64,000 nucleotides of DNA from Acytostelium subglobosum LB1 (lineage: Eukaryota; Evosea; Eumycetozoa; Acytosteliales; Acytosteliaceae). Of the stretch, positions 1 through 11,216 are shown piece by piece. Under the pieces are notes generated by a model. That model searched no databases, had not been told where the DNA came from, and saw only the letters and a program-made list of their open reading frames with translations. Position numbers and translations under genes: made by a program. Each line of letters opens with the position of its first letter. Position 1 is the stretch's first letter. The stretch is from contig NW_012236532.1 of the NCBI RefSeq assembly GCF_000787575.1, positions 310,001 through 374,000 of the forward strand, given 5' to 3'.

Positions 1-126
1 GTATCAAGTACCGGACCTACCCTACTTGATTGTTTGTGGAAGACTAACAACATCAAAGGTACTCACCCCATAGATCACCTCATTGCTCGGTTCTTCGTTT
101 TCAATCACTACATACAGTGCCAATGA
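1..126 (+). CDS. Possible 3' end of a gene cut by the left edge
   Basis: Frame 1 is open from the first base to a TGA at 124-126, giving 41 residues that include the stretch DCLWKTNNIKGTHPIDHLIA. A T-rich tract and AT-rich DNA follow, as expected after a gene end here. The opposite strand is also open over most of the same bases and ends at a TAG near the edge, so the strand is not settled. I do not recognise the family on either strand; it may be chance. Confidence 0.25.
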   Translation, partial: VSSTGPTLLDCLWKTNNIKGTHPIDHLIARFFVFNHYIQCQ

Positions 127-448
127 TACAACTTCTTTTTTTTTCTTTTCCTTAATTAAATTAAATTAATTACATAGTTTAATTACTCTCTTCGATATTA
201 GCACTATCTAAATCACACTTAACTTACTTTCTCCGTGATTGATTGATCGACTGTCTTCGTAATATACATTATATATTAAATAATACTACACTATTAACAT
301 CATTCGTCAGACTTAAAGTGTCATCAATCTAATCACACACACTCGTCTACTCTTAGACCCCTCAAACACTCACACACACATATAATTAAACGATCAATCA
401 CTCGTTTATCTCAGAATCAATATTACAATACAATAGTCCATATGAACA
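127..448. other. AT-rich spacer, probable promoter of the homeobox gene
   Basis: This stretch holds a T-rich run, ATTAAATTAAATTAATTA-type sequence and CA-rich leader-like sequence just before the ATG at 449. No coding signal is visible beyond the left-edge reading frames. Confidence 0.4.
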
Positions 449-1635
449 ATGGAAATCATCCAAGAGCAGAATCAAATATTCGCAGCATTCCAACAGTATA
501 AGAACAATCAGAATCGTTTGGCACAATCAGCAGGGCATGTCCAGACATCCAAGACCAATCAACAACATGGCGATTCAATATTGTTCAGCAGTGAGCCATC
601 ATCACCAACCTCTGACGATCCCAATGACTCCTCTTTGGAGATCCATGACGATGAGAAGTATGTTGAATGATTGATTGATTGATCACTATGCCCATATTAA
701 CATTCGTCTTCACTCATTTTCAATCAATCACTCACAGGGAGATTGGCATGATTGCGAATATCCTGCTTAAAATTTCGTCCAATGGCATACCAACCGATGG
801 TTCAGCGCCAAACGAGGACTCGGATGTTATTAGACGTGTGTCTAGAAGTTTGAATAGCTCAGCCAATGATATTGGCCATCGTATTAGTTTAACATCCTCG
901 CTAAATAATGCTCCATCATGTTCATCATCGTCGTCGGCCTACAAGAAGAAGAGACAGCGCACATCACCAGAGCAACTGGCCATCTTGGAACAAATTTTCG
1001 AGACGGACAAGATGCCCTCACAGCAGATCAGAATGCGTCTGGCCAACCAGCTGGGCATGTCCAGTCGGCGTGTACAGATTTGGTTCCAGAACAAGAGGGC
1101 CAAGGTTAAGAGGGGCATATTCACCAAGGGAGACGACGACGAGTCAATGCTCGACGATGAGGAGGACGACGACGACAACGACGGCTCCCTCTTGACCATC
1201 GATGAGAACGCCGGTATCTCCACACCAACCCTCGGCAGCCAGCCAGCGCACTCCTCCTACACACCGTTCCACATGACACCACCACCTTCACAGTTATCGG
1301 GCGAGCTCGATAACATTGTCCCATCCATTTCACCATCATCGTTCAACTACAAGCAGTCCAGCGGGTCCAAGTCGCTCAAGTCCTCGACGTCCTCCCCTTC
1401 ACTCCTTTCATTGGGCATGCCAATGACCCTTGTCAACAAGCGATCCCATACGCCCAACTCATCGCGTCCCGCCTCGCCCACCTCCGATTCACCATCCAAC
1501 CTGCTCAGCCTGTCGCCCATATGTCTTTCGTCACCAACACCGGGTGGTCTACCACTGATGCCACCTCTCAACCTCAACTCATCGTCAGCACATATTCCCC
1601 TCAACATCAAGTCCTCTCCATACCAAGACAATTGA
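449..1635 (+). CDS. Homeodomain transcription factor (Hbx-like)
   Basis: A nuclear DNA-binding regulator. Exons are 449-657 and 738-1635, with an 80-nt intron (GTATGT donor, CACAG acceptor) that splits a Lys codon; the product is 368 residues. The homeodomain lies at about residues 139-198: a basic arm (KKKRQRT), then three helices, with the recognition helix RRVQIWFQNKRAK carrying the invariant W, F, N and R. After it come an acidic Asp/Glu run and a long Ser/Pro-rich C-terminal half typical of dictyostelid regulators. The domain is typical, not TALE, because it lacks the three-residue loop insertion. Dictyostelids have a small set of hbx genes, but I cannot say which orthologue this is. The start at 449 is the first ATG of a good exon that joins in phase. 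Confidence 0.88.
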
Positions 1636-2600
1636 GCATACGCTCAAGTTGGATGGCTATACGACCCCTTTTATCATATTTTATTTACTTGTGACGTAAT
1701 CCTCTAGCGACGGGACACGGCACTATCAACATCCACATCCACAACATCCACATCCACATCAACATCATTAACTTTCTACAGTACTAGTACCAATGGCTGT
1801 TGCCACTTCGACAGATTGGACCCAACCTTCTGGGTCCAACGTTCTCCCTCTCCATCACTCTCCTCCTTTTCTCCTCCCCAAGTTTTTTTTCCCCTTCTTC
1901 GCTTCCTTCACTTCTCACTCTCCTTCCTTCTTTCCTTGGTTGTGCTTTGTTGCAACAACATTCATTACCTTCCAAGTCTACTTTTCCAATCCTACTTGGC
2001 GAGATGGCTGCCTACCCAACCAACATATATTGTTAACTAGGAAGGAGTACCATTATGTGAGTCCGATATTGACCATTCACTAAACTCCATCAAATATATA
2101 ATAAACTGATGATCTGATCAATCAACTCTTTCTTTGTTATAATGTCGTCTTCCTATTCTTTGGCGGCACTTGTATGTCAAATGGTAGTTTATACTATCTT
2201 GGATTTGATTGACGAACTGATATATAAGAATGAGGACCAGGTCCAGGTCAACATTAACTTAGTATTAACTAATATTTGAGTATAGGAAGCAACCAAGAAT
2301 AATGAAAGAAACATATAAGATGAGGATGGATGAAAGTAAGATCATTGGTATCCAATAGTATTGATGGATGAGTGAATAAGATGTGACGAGTTGACAGGAC
2401 AACTCAAAGAGGCGTAACAATCCACGACCTAATTTTTCTCAACTTTCGAACAAGGTGTAGTCCATCATTCATCATAAAAGGGGGGTGAACATGACTTCAC
2501 TCATCATTAAACCCATTCATGAACATACACAATCATATATAAATAAATAAATAATAGTATACATATACATATATATAACAAACAACAAAGTAATATACTT
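1636..2600. other. Spacer with pyrimidine-rich tract, no gene seen
   Basis: The region holds the 3' flank of the homeobox gene, a long C/T-rich stretch (about 1840-1930) that gives chance open frames on both strands, and AT-rich upstream DNA of the MetRS gene ending in ATATA repeats near 2560. None of the open frames has a recognisable domain or sensible composition. Confidence 0.5.
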
Positions 2601-4999
2601 ATGAGCAATCCACCAAATCATGTTGTCCTGCCAGAGCAGGGCAGGAGAAATATATTGATCACATCAGCACTGCCTTACGTCAACAATGTGCCACATCTTG
2701 GTAATATCATTGGTTGTGTACTCAGTGCTGATGTCTACGCAAGATACTGTCGTCTGCGTGATTACAATTGTATCTACATCTGTGGTACTGATGAGTATGG
2801 CACGGCAACAGAGACAAAGGCGTTGCAAGAGAAGTGCACGCCACAGCAGATCTGCGATCGCTATCATGCCATCCATCGCGACATCTACCAATGGTTCAAC
2901 ATTGGCTTTGACAAGTTTGGTCGTACCTCTACCCAATCCCAAACCGAGATTACCCAAGACATCTTCCTCAAGTTGTACGAACGTCAGCTCACCTTCTCAG
3001 AGGATGTTGAGCAACTCTATTGTGAGAAGTGTCCAATGTTCTTGGCTGATAGGTATGTCGTCTTGTTGTTCAATGTACAATGAATATCACTACTCACTCA
3101 TTCAATCAACATTTTAGATATGTCGAGGGTATCTGTCCACACTGCCAATTCGAGGATGCAAGAGGCGATCAATGTGATAGATGCACAAAGATGTTGAACC
3201 CAACAGAGTTGATATCACCACGCTGCAAGTTGGATGGTACCACTCCCATTCTCAGGACAACCAAGCACATCTTCTTGGATCTGCCCAAGATTCAACAGAG
3301 ACTCGATGCATTCGTTGACAAGACCAGCAAGATATGGACTGAGAACTCTCAAAAGATCACCAACTCATGGGTCAAGGGAGAGCTCAAGCCAAGATGTATC
3401 ACCAGAGACCTTAAGTGGGGGTATGTTAACATCGTCATCATCCCAATGTCGGTCACCTGATCACCTGACACTAACACTCACTCATTCACTCAATCATAGT
3501 ACTCCAGTACCACTTGAGGAGTTCAAGGAGAAGGTGTTCTATGTTTGGTTCGACGCACCAATTGGCTACTTGTCAATCACAAAGGAGTACACTCCAGAGT
3601 GGGAGAAGTGGTGGAAGAACCCAGAGAATGTACAGTTGGTTCAGTTCATGGGCAAGGACAACGTCCCATTCCACACTGTGATCTTCCCATCGTCACTGAT
3701 CGGCAGTGACGACCCTTACACTCTGCTGCACAATCTCAGCACCACCGAGTACCTCAACTACGAGACTGGCAAGTTCTCCAAGAGCAGAAACACCGGTGTC
3801 TTTGGAGACAATGCTCAGGGCACTGGTGTACCAGCGGATGTTTGGCGATTCTATCTGCTGTCCAACAGACCCGAGAACCAAGACTCTACCTTCTCCTGGG
3901 ATGACTTTGGATTCAAGACCAGTGAGTTGTTGAACAACTTTGGTAACTTTGTCAACAGGTATGTCTCATTCAATCAATCAATCGTTTCCCTCCCTTACTC
4001 ACTCAATCAATCAATCAATCAATCAGAGTTTTGAAGTCTGTAGTATCATCATTCGATTGTAGAATACCAGAGATTCAATTGCAGGAGAGCGATGAAGTGT
4101 TTATCAAGGAGGTGGACAATCTCTACCAACAGTACTTGGAGGCATTGGAGAAGGTCAACATCAAGGACGGCCTGAAGCTCGCCATGACCATATCGAAGCT
4201 TGGCAATCAATACATGCAAGAAAACAAGCCTTGGGCATTGGAGAAGACCGACAAGGCCAGATGCGGCACCATTCTGGCCGTGCTTGTCAATGTGATCAAG
4301 CTGTTGGCCACCGTCTTTGAGCCATACCTGCCCGCCATCACCGGCAAGATTCACGAGCAGCTCAACTGCGCCCCATCAAAGTACACCCCATGCTTTGAGT
4401 TCCTTATCAAGGCTGGACACGAGATCTCCAAAAACATCGAGCCACTCATTCAGAAGATCGAGAAGAAGGATCTGGATGTGTACCGCGAGAAGTTTGCCGG
4501 CACTGTCCAGGGCGAGTTCCCAATCGACTTGCAGGTCGCTGTCATCAGAGAGGTCGAGGAGCATCCAAAGGCCGACCACCTCTACATCCTCAAGGCCGAG
4601 ATTGGCAAGGGCGTGCAGAGGAAGGTCGTGGCCGGACTGAAAGCCACCCACACCAAGGAACAGCTCATTGGCAAGAAGATCGCGCTGCTTCTCAATCTGA
4701 AGCCAGCCAAGTTCAAGGATGTCGTCAGCGAGGGAATGGTCGTGGTCGCAGACAATGGAGACAAGGACGCACCCGTTGTCTCATTGTTGTTGATCAACAA
4801 CGATGTGGAGCTTGGCACTCAGCTCAATGCCCGTGGCATGAAGGTCAACCCCAAGCCAGCCATGGACTACGTCAAGGAGTTCAAGAAGTTGGACCTCAAG
4901 GTCAAGGATGGTGTGCTCACCTACAAGGACGAGCCAATCACCGCTGGCAACCAATCAATCATTTTCGAGGCACCAATCGCCAATGGTACCCTTCGATAA
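2601..4999 (+). CDS. metS: Methionyl-tRNA synthetase, cytosolic
   Basis: Charges tRNA-Met. Exons are 2601-3052, 3118-3420, 3500-3958 and 4027-4999 (728 residues). The class I HIGH motif appears as PHLGN near residue 33. A zinc knuckle with CEKC and then CPHC/CDRC pairs straddles intron 1. KWGTPVP spans intron 2 and the KMSKS loop reads FSKSRN. After the anticodon-binding helices the last about 170 residues form an EMAPII/tRNA-binding OB fold ([20 protein letters not shown]), as in plant and nematode MetRS rather than yeast Mes1. There is no targeting peptide, so it is cytosolic. Introns 1-3 are short and contain CAATCAAT runs. Only 78 bp separate its stop from the convergent fucosidase gene. 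Confidence 0.96.
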
Positions 5000-5077
5000 T
5001 CTCTTTCTCTCTCTTTAATTAAACATACATCCACCGCATTATATATAAACATAGATAACTTGTTCGGTCATAGTTTA

Positions 5078-6648
5078 TTACTTGGCGTTGGTCAATTTGA
5101 AGGTGTAGGGTGGTAGAGGGTACAGGGATGGAGTGAGCTGTGGCAACTTGAGGGTGATGCCTGACTCCTTGGAGTGCGTGAATGATATGGTCTGTGGGTA
5201 TCCGAGCAGAGTGATGGTAGTGGCTGCACTGGCAACAGGGGATTGCAACTGAAGGACACTGTCAGTGGGCCAGTCATAGCTCATTGCGTAGAGATCAGAG
5301 GTACCAGCATTCCAAGTGTACCAAATGGAGGCGGTGTCATTCTGTACTCTCCATGGCTTGCTTCCGTAGATGGCCTCACCATTGATCGCCAGCCAATCAC
5401 CAATCTCCAACAGACGTGTCTGCATGATGATTGGGATGATTCCCTCCTTGGTCGGTCCGACATTGAGCAACAGGTTGCCACCACAACTGACGGTCTCGAC
5501 CAGGACTTGGAGCAACTCAGCAGCGGTCTGGTAGTTGCCTGCGTCCTCATACTGGTTGTAGCCCCATGAGTATCCGATTGTCATACAGGTCTCCCATTTG
5601 TGTGGCACGAGCTTGCCAGCGGTGAACTGTTCATCGGTCCAGAAACCACCGTCCACGCCTCTTGTCTCACTACCCCATCTATCATTCACAATAACATTCT
5701 CCTTGTTTGTGTAGTTGTTGTACAGCCATGCCAAGAACTCAGTCGACTGGAAGTAGCTTGAAGGTTGGACCCAATCTCCATCAGGCCAAACTAATAAGTG
5801 AGGGCAAGGGTTAGTCGAGGGCAAGGGTTGGGTTATGAATGAGAACATACTGATATCTGGCTCGTAACGGTTGGCAATATCATAGAGTTGTGGTAACATG
5901 GTGTCTGTGACGTAAATGTCGGTCTTGGGTGGTGTGCCTGATGCTGCATCAGCTTGGTACAATGGATTGAACCATTCAAAGAGTGAGAAGTAGAGACCCA
6001 TATGCAATCCTCTTGCCTTGACAGCCTTGGTCAAGGCGCCAACCAGGTCCATGTGAGGACCCACATCGACAGAGTTGTAGCCCCAGGATTGTGCACTTGG
6101 CCAGTTGGTGTAGCCTTCGTGGTGCTTGCTGGTAAGCACGACGTACTTGGCGCCGGAGCGTGCAAACAGGTCGGCCCAAGCCTCAGGGTCAAAGAGGTGT
6201 GCGGTAAACATTGAGGCGAATGATTGGTAGGTAAAGTCTGGACCAAATGATCGATTGTGATAAGCACTAACCCATCCACCATCGGCCAAAGTATCCAACC
6301 AATACCAATACCACTCACCACCAGTACCATTGCCAAAGGCTGGAACAGCATAAGTTCCCCTATGGATCAATTCAAAGTGTTAGTTGGCAGAATCAATCAA
6401 TTAATCAAAGTTGTGCTTACCAATGTACAAAGATACCAAACTTGATCTCGTCATACCATTCTGGTAATGGTCTACTGTTGATGCTCTAGATCGTGAGTGC
6501 CATTCCGTGGGTTAGTCAGACCAATCAATCATTTCAATGATATGGTACCCTATGATCATCAACATACCGCCCAGTTTGGTTCGTACTGTGCCGAGACAAT
6601 GGTCATTGCAATGCAAAGTGCAATAAGAATATAATACTTTTGTGTCAT
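5078..6648 (-). CDS. Alpha-L-fucosidase (GH29), secreted or lysosomal
   Basis: Removes alpha-linked L-fucose from glycans. Minus-strand exons are 6648-6568, 6485-6421, 6359-5851 and 5790-5078 (455 residues). The first exon is a signal peptide (MTQKYYILIALCIAMTIVSA). The mature protein starts near QYEPNW and shows the GH29 block KFGIFVHWGTYAVPAF, assembled across intron 2. The SKHHEGYTNWPS motif follows. The catalytic nucleophile Asp lies in IIWPDGDW at about residue 222, close to human FUCA1 D225. The last intron (5791-5850) is exactly 60 nt, in frame and stop-free, and sits immediately before the nucleophile codons; splicing restores the family sequence PDIIWPDGDW. Dictyostelium has an orthologous fucosidase, so I see no sign of transfer. 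Confidence 0.95.
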
Positions 6649-6982
6649 ATTTGCAATAAATATTGTTACAATATATATAAAATGAAATGGAATGGAATTA
6701 CAGTGTGTAGAATAGTTTAAATAGATTGATCAATCAAACAACATCACATTGCACAACACCATCAACCATTCCATTTCGAACCAGGTTGTACTTTCTAACA
6801 GTCTAGACTATTTAAACAAATCAAATTAAATTGAATGTGTAGGTATGGATAAGAATGGGCAAAAACACCCAATCAACCCATTTTCACAATCTTCCATTGA
6901 ACTTGAACATAAATTAAATTATTATTTACAAATAAATATAAAACAAGCAGACTGACAACATCAGCAACTACGTAGACAGAGA
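6649..6982. promoter_or_regulatory. Divergent promoter region, fucosidase / ARFRP1
   Basis: A 334-bp AT-rich gap lies between two outward-facing start codons. It contains ATATATAAAAT near the fucosidase side and oligo-A/T runs on both sides. No specific factor site can be named from sequence alone. Confidence 0.4.
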
Positions 6983-7859
6983 ATGTTTGGTTTGTTCTAT
7001 GGACTATGGAAGTATATGTTCAGCAAAACAGAGTACTATGTTCTGATACTTGGTTTAGACGGTGCTGGTAAAACTGTATGATTGATTGATTGATTGATTG
7101 ATAGATCCGAAACGAATGAATGATTGATTGAATGAATGTTCGGACGACAAGTCACTGACAATAGAATGATCATAATACATGCATATGTAGACACTACTAG
7201 AGGAGATAAAGACAAAGTATACAAAGACTCCTGGTCTGCCTCCACAGAGTATCATACCAACAGTTGGTTTGAACAGTATGATCTCACTCATTCTATCAAT
7301 CATTCAATCATTGTTTGAATTGGACTAACGACGAACGATAACAAATGTAGTTGGCAGGATCATTATCGATAGTATCAAGTTAATCTTTTGGGACCTTGGT
7401 GGACAGGTAGACCTGAGGTCAATATGGGACAAATACTACACAAGTATACATGCAGTAATCTATGTTGTGGACTCTGCCGATCAGGCACGTCTTAATGAAT
7501 CAAAGACAGAGTTGGAGAGGATTATCGCTCATGATGATCTAAGAGATGTTCCAATTCTATTATTCTTCAACAAACAAGACTTGCCCGATGCTCAAAGAAT
7601 AGATATCCTATCATCAATGTTCAGATCAGTGACCAATCTAATCAATGATACAACAAACGATATATCAAGAAATGTACAGCTACAACCATTAATCGCTAAT
7701 ACAGGGTATGATCATTCATCATTCATTCAATAGTCGATCAATCAAACGTATTAACTAAACCTCTGTCCCTACTCAACAAACAGCCAAGGCCTTAACGAAG
7801 GTATGAATTGGTTAGTAGACAATCTAAAGAAGAATGCCAGGGCAGTGGAGCCAACATAG
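6983..7859 (+). CDS. arfrp1: ARFRP1/Arl3p-type Golgi small GTPase
   Basis: An ARF-family switch that, in yeast and animals, recruits Arl1 effectors to the trans-Golgi. Exons are 6983-7075, 7191-7275, 7351-7705 and 7784-7859 (202 residues). The G1 loop is GLDGAGKT (25-32), the switch I end is PTVGLN, G3 is WDLGGQ and G4 is NKQD. The N-terminus MFGLFYGLWKYMFSKTEYY matches ARFRP1 rather than ARF or ARL: position 2 is not Gly, so it would not be myristoylated and is expected to use the acetyl-Met route. G1 ends exactly at the first exon boundary (K-T then donor). Each intron carries TGAT or ATCA runs. The assignment over other ARLs rests on the N-terminus and spacing. Confidence 0.9.
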
Positions 7860-8120
7860 TTAGTATCAACAACAATACCAAAGTTATATCTGGTCCATCA
7901 TTGTCAAGCATGCATGATGGAAGCAGTCAAGTTTACATGGAGCAGTATGGTCGCTCCAATCGCGATCAAACTCTGGTCCCAAACTCACCTCTGAGTTACA
8001 ACATCACAATCAATCAGTGTACATGTGATCAATATATCTCTTTATGTCTTTATTACAACAACAACTATATCATTATCATTTGACCTGGTCTAATATGGCA
8101 TTGCCTTGTCGTGTCCCTCC

Positions 8121-10486
8121 TCATTGCTCGATGGAGGTTTGGAATGGATGGAACCTGGAACATTGGCGATGTGTTTGGTTAGTATATGGCTGGCTACGCC
8201 ATTGATGAGCACTGAACATAATATACTTACTTGGCTGGAATACCAAAGGCATCAGTCAACTCTTTGTGGAATGGCGTGATCTCATTGCATAGTGAGGTGA
8301 TCTCATCGTCCAACTTGATCCACTTTTCATGTCCAGCAGCGGGGATGACGCCGGTGGAGCAGTAGAATCCAAGGTCTCTCTGGATCTGCACCAATCCATC
8401 AAGGCAGCACAGCTTCTTGAGCATTTGAACAGTGTTGGCGTTTGGCTCTGATGTAGTATCAATGATCTTTTGTAAGAAGATCGAGTGTACCAATCTATCC
8501 ACATTGGCCTTGGTCAACTGAATACAAAGGTTTAGACTCTTGTTCCACAATGCGAACCATTCCTTTGACTCCTTGTGTATGTTTGGATTGTTTGTGTACA
8601 TTCTCTTGTGCAACTATGATTGATGGGATGGGAGTGTTAGTTGTTGGCTTGGGGAGTGATGATCAACTCATCTGGTCCATCCACACATACCTCTTTGATC
8701 ATAAGGAACTCTCTCTTCTCCATCAGCCATTGCTGGTAGGTAAGGCTGCGCCAGTTGTCTGTTGTTGGACGACTGTTGATGTTGTTGACATACTGCAACT
8801 CGCCAGTGAACTGTCCACCATTCTTCATTGCAGTGTGGTAGGCGTTCAACAAGAATCTGGCTACCTGTTGACATAATACAGTATTGTCACCTTCGCCTGT
8901 TGCTGACATATCACTGTGTGCTCGGAGCATTGTGATACGGGCCTTTAGTCTCATACCCTGTCCACCCATACACTCACGTGCATTCTGGAGTGCCACCAGT
9001 GACTCCCATGATGTAACGGCTTTGAGGCCACTTGAGTAAGAGTGCAACACGTCCAATGATTTCTTACAAACTACAGTGCTCTTGTGAGCAAAGTCCAATG
9101 CATAAGTCCTAGCTACATGTGGAATAAGTCTCCTCTAAATAATGACCATGTCAGTCAACGTTGCGATGAATGATTGAGTGAATGATTGACACACATACTT
9201 GATGAGTGGAGTAGTTGATGATGGGCTGCTCCTTGGAGCCAGGTGGACCAAACTGGAGTCTGTTGCTAGAGTATGAGAGGGCGATGGCAAGTCCTGCCTT
9301 GAATGTTGAGAGCGAGATGGAGGAGACACAGAGACGTCCAACAAAGAAGACACTCATCATTGCTGCAAAGTGATTGCGGGGTGGCACTGTGGAGCGATAG
9401 TTTCCAGATGGCGAGACACTGCTGAAGCGATCCAACATGTTCTCCAATGGGATGCGAACGTTCTTGAACAACAGTCCTCCATTGTCGATGCCATTGAATG
9501 ATGATTTGATTCCAATGCTGTCTCTGATCTCGACGCCTGTCCATGGCACGCCGTATGGATGGGCGGAAGAGGGTGCCGTGCGAATTGGCACAACAAAGGC
9601 GTGCACTCCATGATCAGTGTCGCCAATGATCAAACGAGCAAACACTGTGGCCATTTGACCATGTGTTGCAATGTTGCCTGGCCAGTACTTTTGAGAGGTC
9701 CAGGTTGGCGAGTTGATGATGAACTCTTGTGTGCGTGGATCGAATGTGGACGTAGTCTCCAGTCCCTGGACATTGCTGCCATGTCCCAACTCTGTCAATC
9801 CAAACACACCCAATAGCTTGCCATTGGTGATGTCATTGAGGTACTTGTCATGATGCTTCTTTGTGCCCAGCAACAAGATCGTGCCTCCCCAGAGGTTGTA
9901 CTGTACAGCGAACTTGAGAACAACACTTGGATCACAAAAGGCAACTGTTTCGAACCATGATAAGAACTTGGCAGGGTTGTCTAAAGTATGATGGTGTGTT
10001 GGTATTAGATCGATAGTCAGGGCTGTGTATATCGTCATAAAATCACATACCAATCATATCAGTGACGGATACAATGGACTCATTGATGACTTCTTTGGCA
10101 GCAATGAGTGTTCTCTCACGTTGGACTTCTTGTGACAATAACTGAGTGAGGTGCAGCTCATCGAATGCACTGCTAGTTTGCATCAATTTCCTAATACGAT
10201 CACGATCATTACTGTAACCTCCATCCAACAAATGTTTGAGAAGGTTTACATCTGGAGTGCGCAATGGTAGTTCATCTCTTGCTTTGTCTTCAATATGATT
10301 TGGTTGATCACGAGCTGATGATGATCCAAGATGTTGAAGAGTCTATGTCCAGTATCAGAGTAAGGAGTCAATCAATCATTCATTCAAACAACTTGTCGCG
10401 TGGTGATTGAGTGTGTGTCGTCAAACACCTACATTTGATATTCTTCTCAATGTAGACGAGGATGTATCTTTTTCAGAAGTATCCAT
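8121..10486 (-). CDS. Peroxisomal acyl-CoA oxidase with PTS2-like N-terminus
   Basis: Catalyses the first, H2O2-producing step of peroxisomal beta-oxidation. Minus-strand exons are 10486-10433, 10342-10051, 9980-9199, 9134-8691, 8613-8231 and 8154-8121 (662 residues). The FAD-binding block TELGHGSNVQGLETT and the catalytic Glu region TGEGDNTV (compare FEGENTV in rat ACOX1) are present, as is RRLIPHVART. The N-terminus reads RISNTLQHL, matching the simple PTS2 pattern R-I-x5-H-L; it is built from exons 1 and 2. No SKL-type PTS1 is present. The final tiny exon is inferred from a GTAAGT donor, a TACTAAC branch-like sequence and a TTCCAG acceptor; without that splice the protein would end AFGIPAK at 8227. 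N-terminal signal and length resemble plant ACX2/ACX3. Confidence 0.9.
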
Positions 10487-11216
10487 TACTTATTACTTAT
10501 TTGTTATATATATGTATATAATTATAAAATGATATCTGATTGATGTTTTTGAATGTAATTTTAGTTTAATGTTAACAAACTAAGCCCATAAAGATGACTT
10601 CGGCATTATAATTTATTGAATCAAGAGCTCAAAAAGTGTGAATTGTCATTAAGATGGCGTGATGCAGACCTAAAGATGGTGTTAACTTCAAGATTGGATC
10701 TTTTTGTCAAAGAGCCGAGATTGAATCACTCAATTTTACCAACTTGAATCGACAAAGTAAAGATAAAGAAGATAATAATAATATTATCTATTTATGTTGT
10801 TGTTGTTTATAACTAAAGGGGGGATTCATGATTTATTAATCTTCTGCTACTCCTCATTAATGTCTTTGGTCATCTCTCTCTCTCACTCTCTACACTCATC
10901 TGGAGTATCGATGTAATTGATGCCCCTCAAAGGGAGGGGAGAGGAACTATCCAAAAGAACATGAGGAAAGTGCACTTTGGCAGTAAGGAGTGATCCTCGT
11001 CGCGGTCATGGTCGTGGTCGCGGGTGGTGCATAGTGTGTTGCCACATCTACAACGCTACTAACTACTTCTTCTACTACTTCTTCTTCTTCTTCTTCTACT
11101 AATATTAACTAAACTAACTATTACTACTTCTACTGTTGTCACTACTACTATCTACTACTCTACTATAATACTAAAATGTTGTTGTTGTTGTTGGATGTAT
11201 GTATGTATGATGGTTG
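10487..11216. other. Spacer with (CTT/ACT)n microsatellite, no gene seen
   Basis: AT-rich DNA upstream of acyl-CoA oxidase and downstream of the G-alpha gene. It includes CT-rich microsatellite sequence near 10880 and 11055-11165. A CCCATAA string near 10585 is the only hint of an RNA-gene promoter and was not convincing. Confidence 0.45.
11055..11165. repeat. Trinucleotide (ACT/CTT)n microsatellite
   Basis: An imperfect run of CTA, CTT and ACT triplets sits just 3' of the G-alpha stop codon. It is simple-sequence DNA with no coding role. Confidence 0.6.

Noticed and set aside
1793-2083. Overlapping plus-strand frames of 74-96 codons
   Set aside because: They lie in a pyrimidine-rich tract, are open in all three frames, and give Ser/Pro/Phe-biased products.
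7808-8083. 91-codon frame overlapping the end of the ARFRP1 gene
   Set aside because: The family frame ends at the TAG at 7857-7859 with a normal C-terminus; the other frame is 3' UTR.
10584-10592. CCCATAA string like a dictyostelid upstream element for small RNA genes
   Set aside because: The preceding base does not fit the consensus and no snRNA, snoRNA or class I RNA signature follows at the expected distance.
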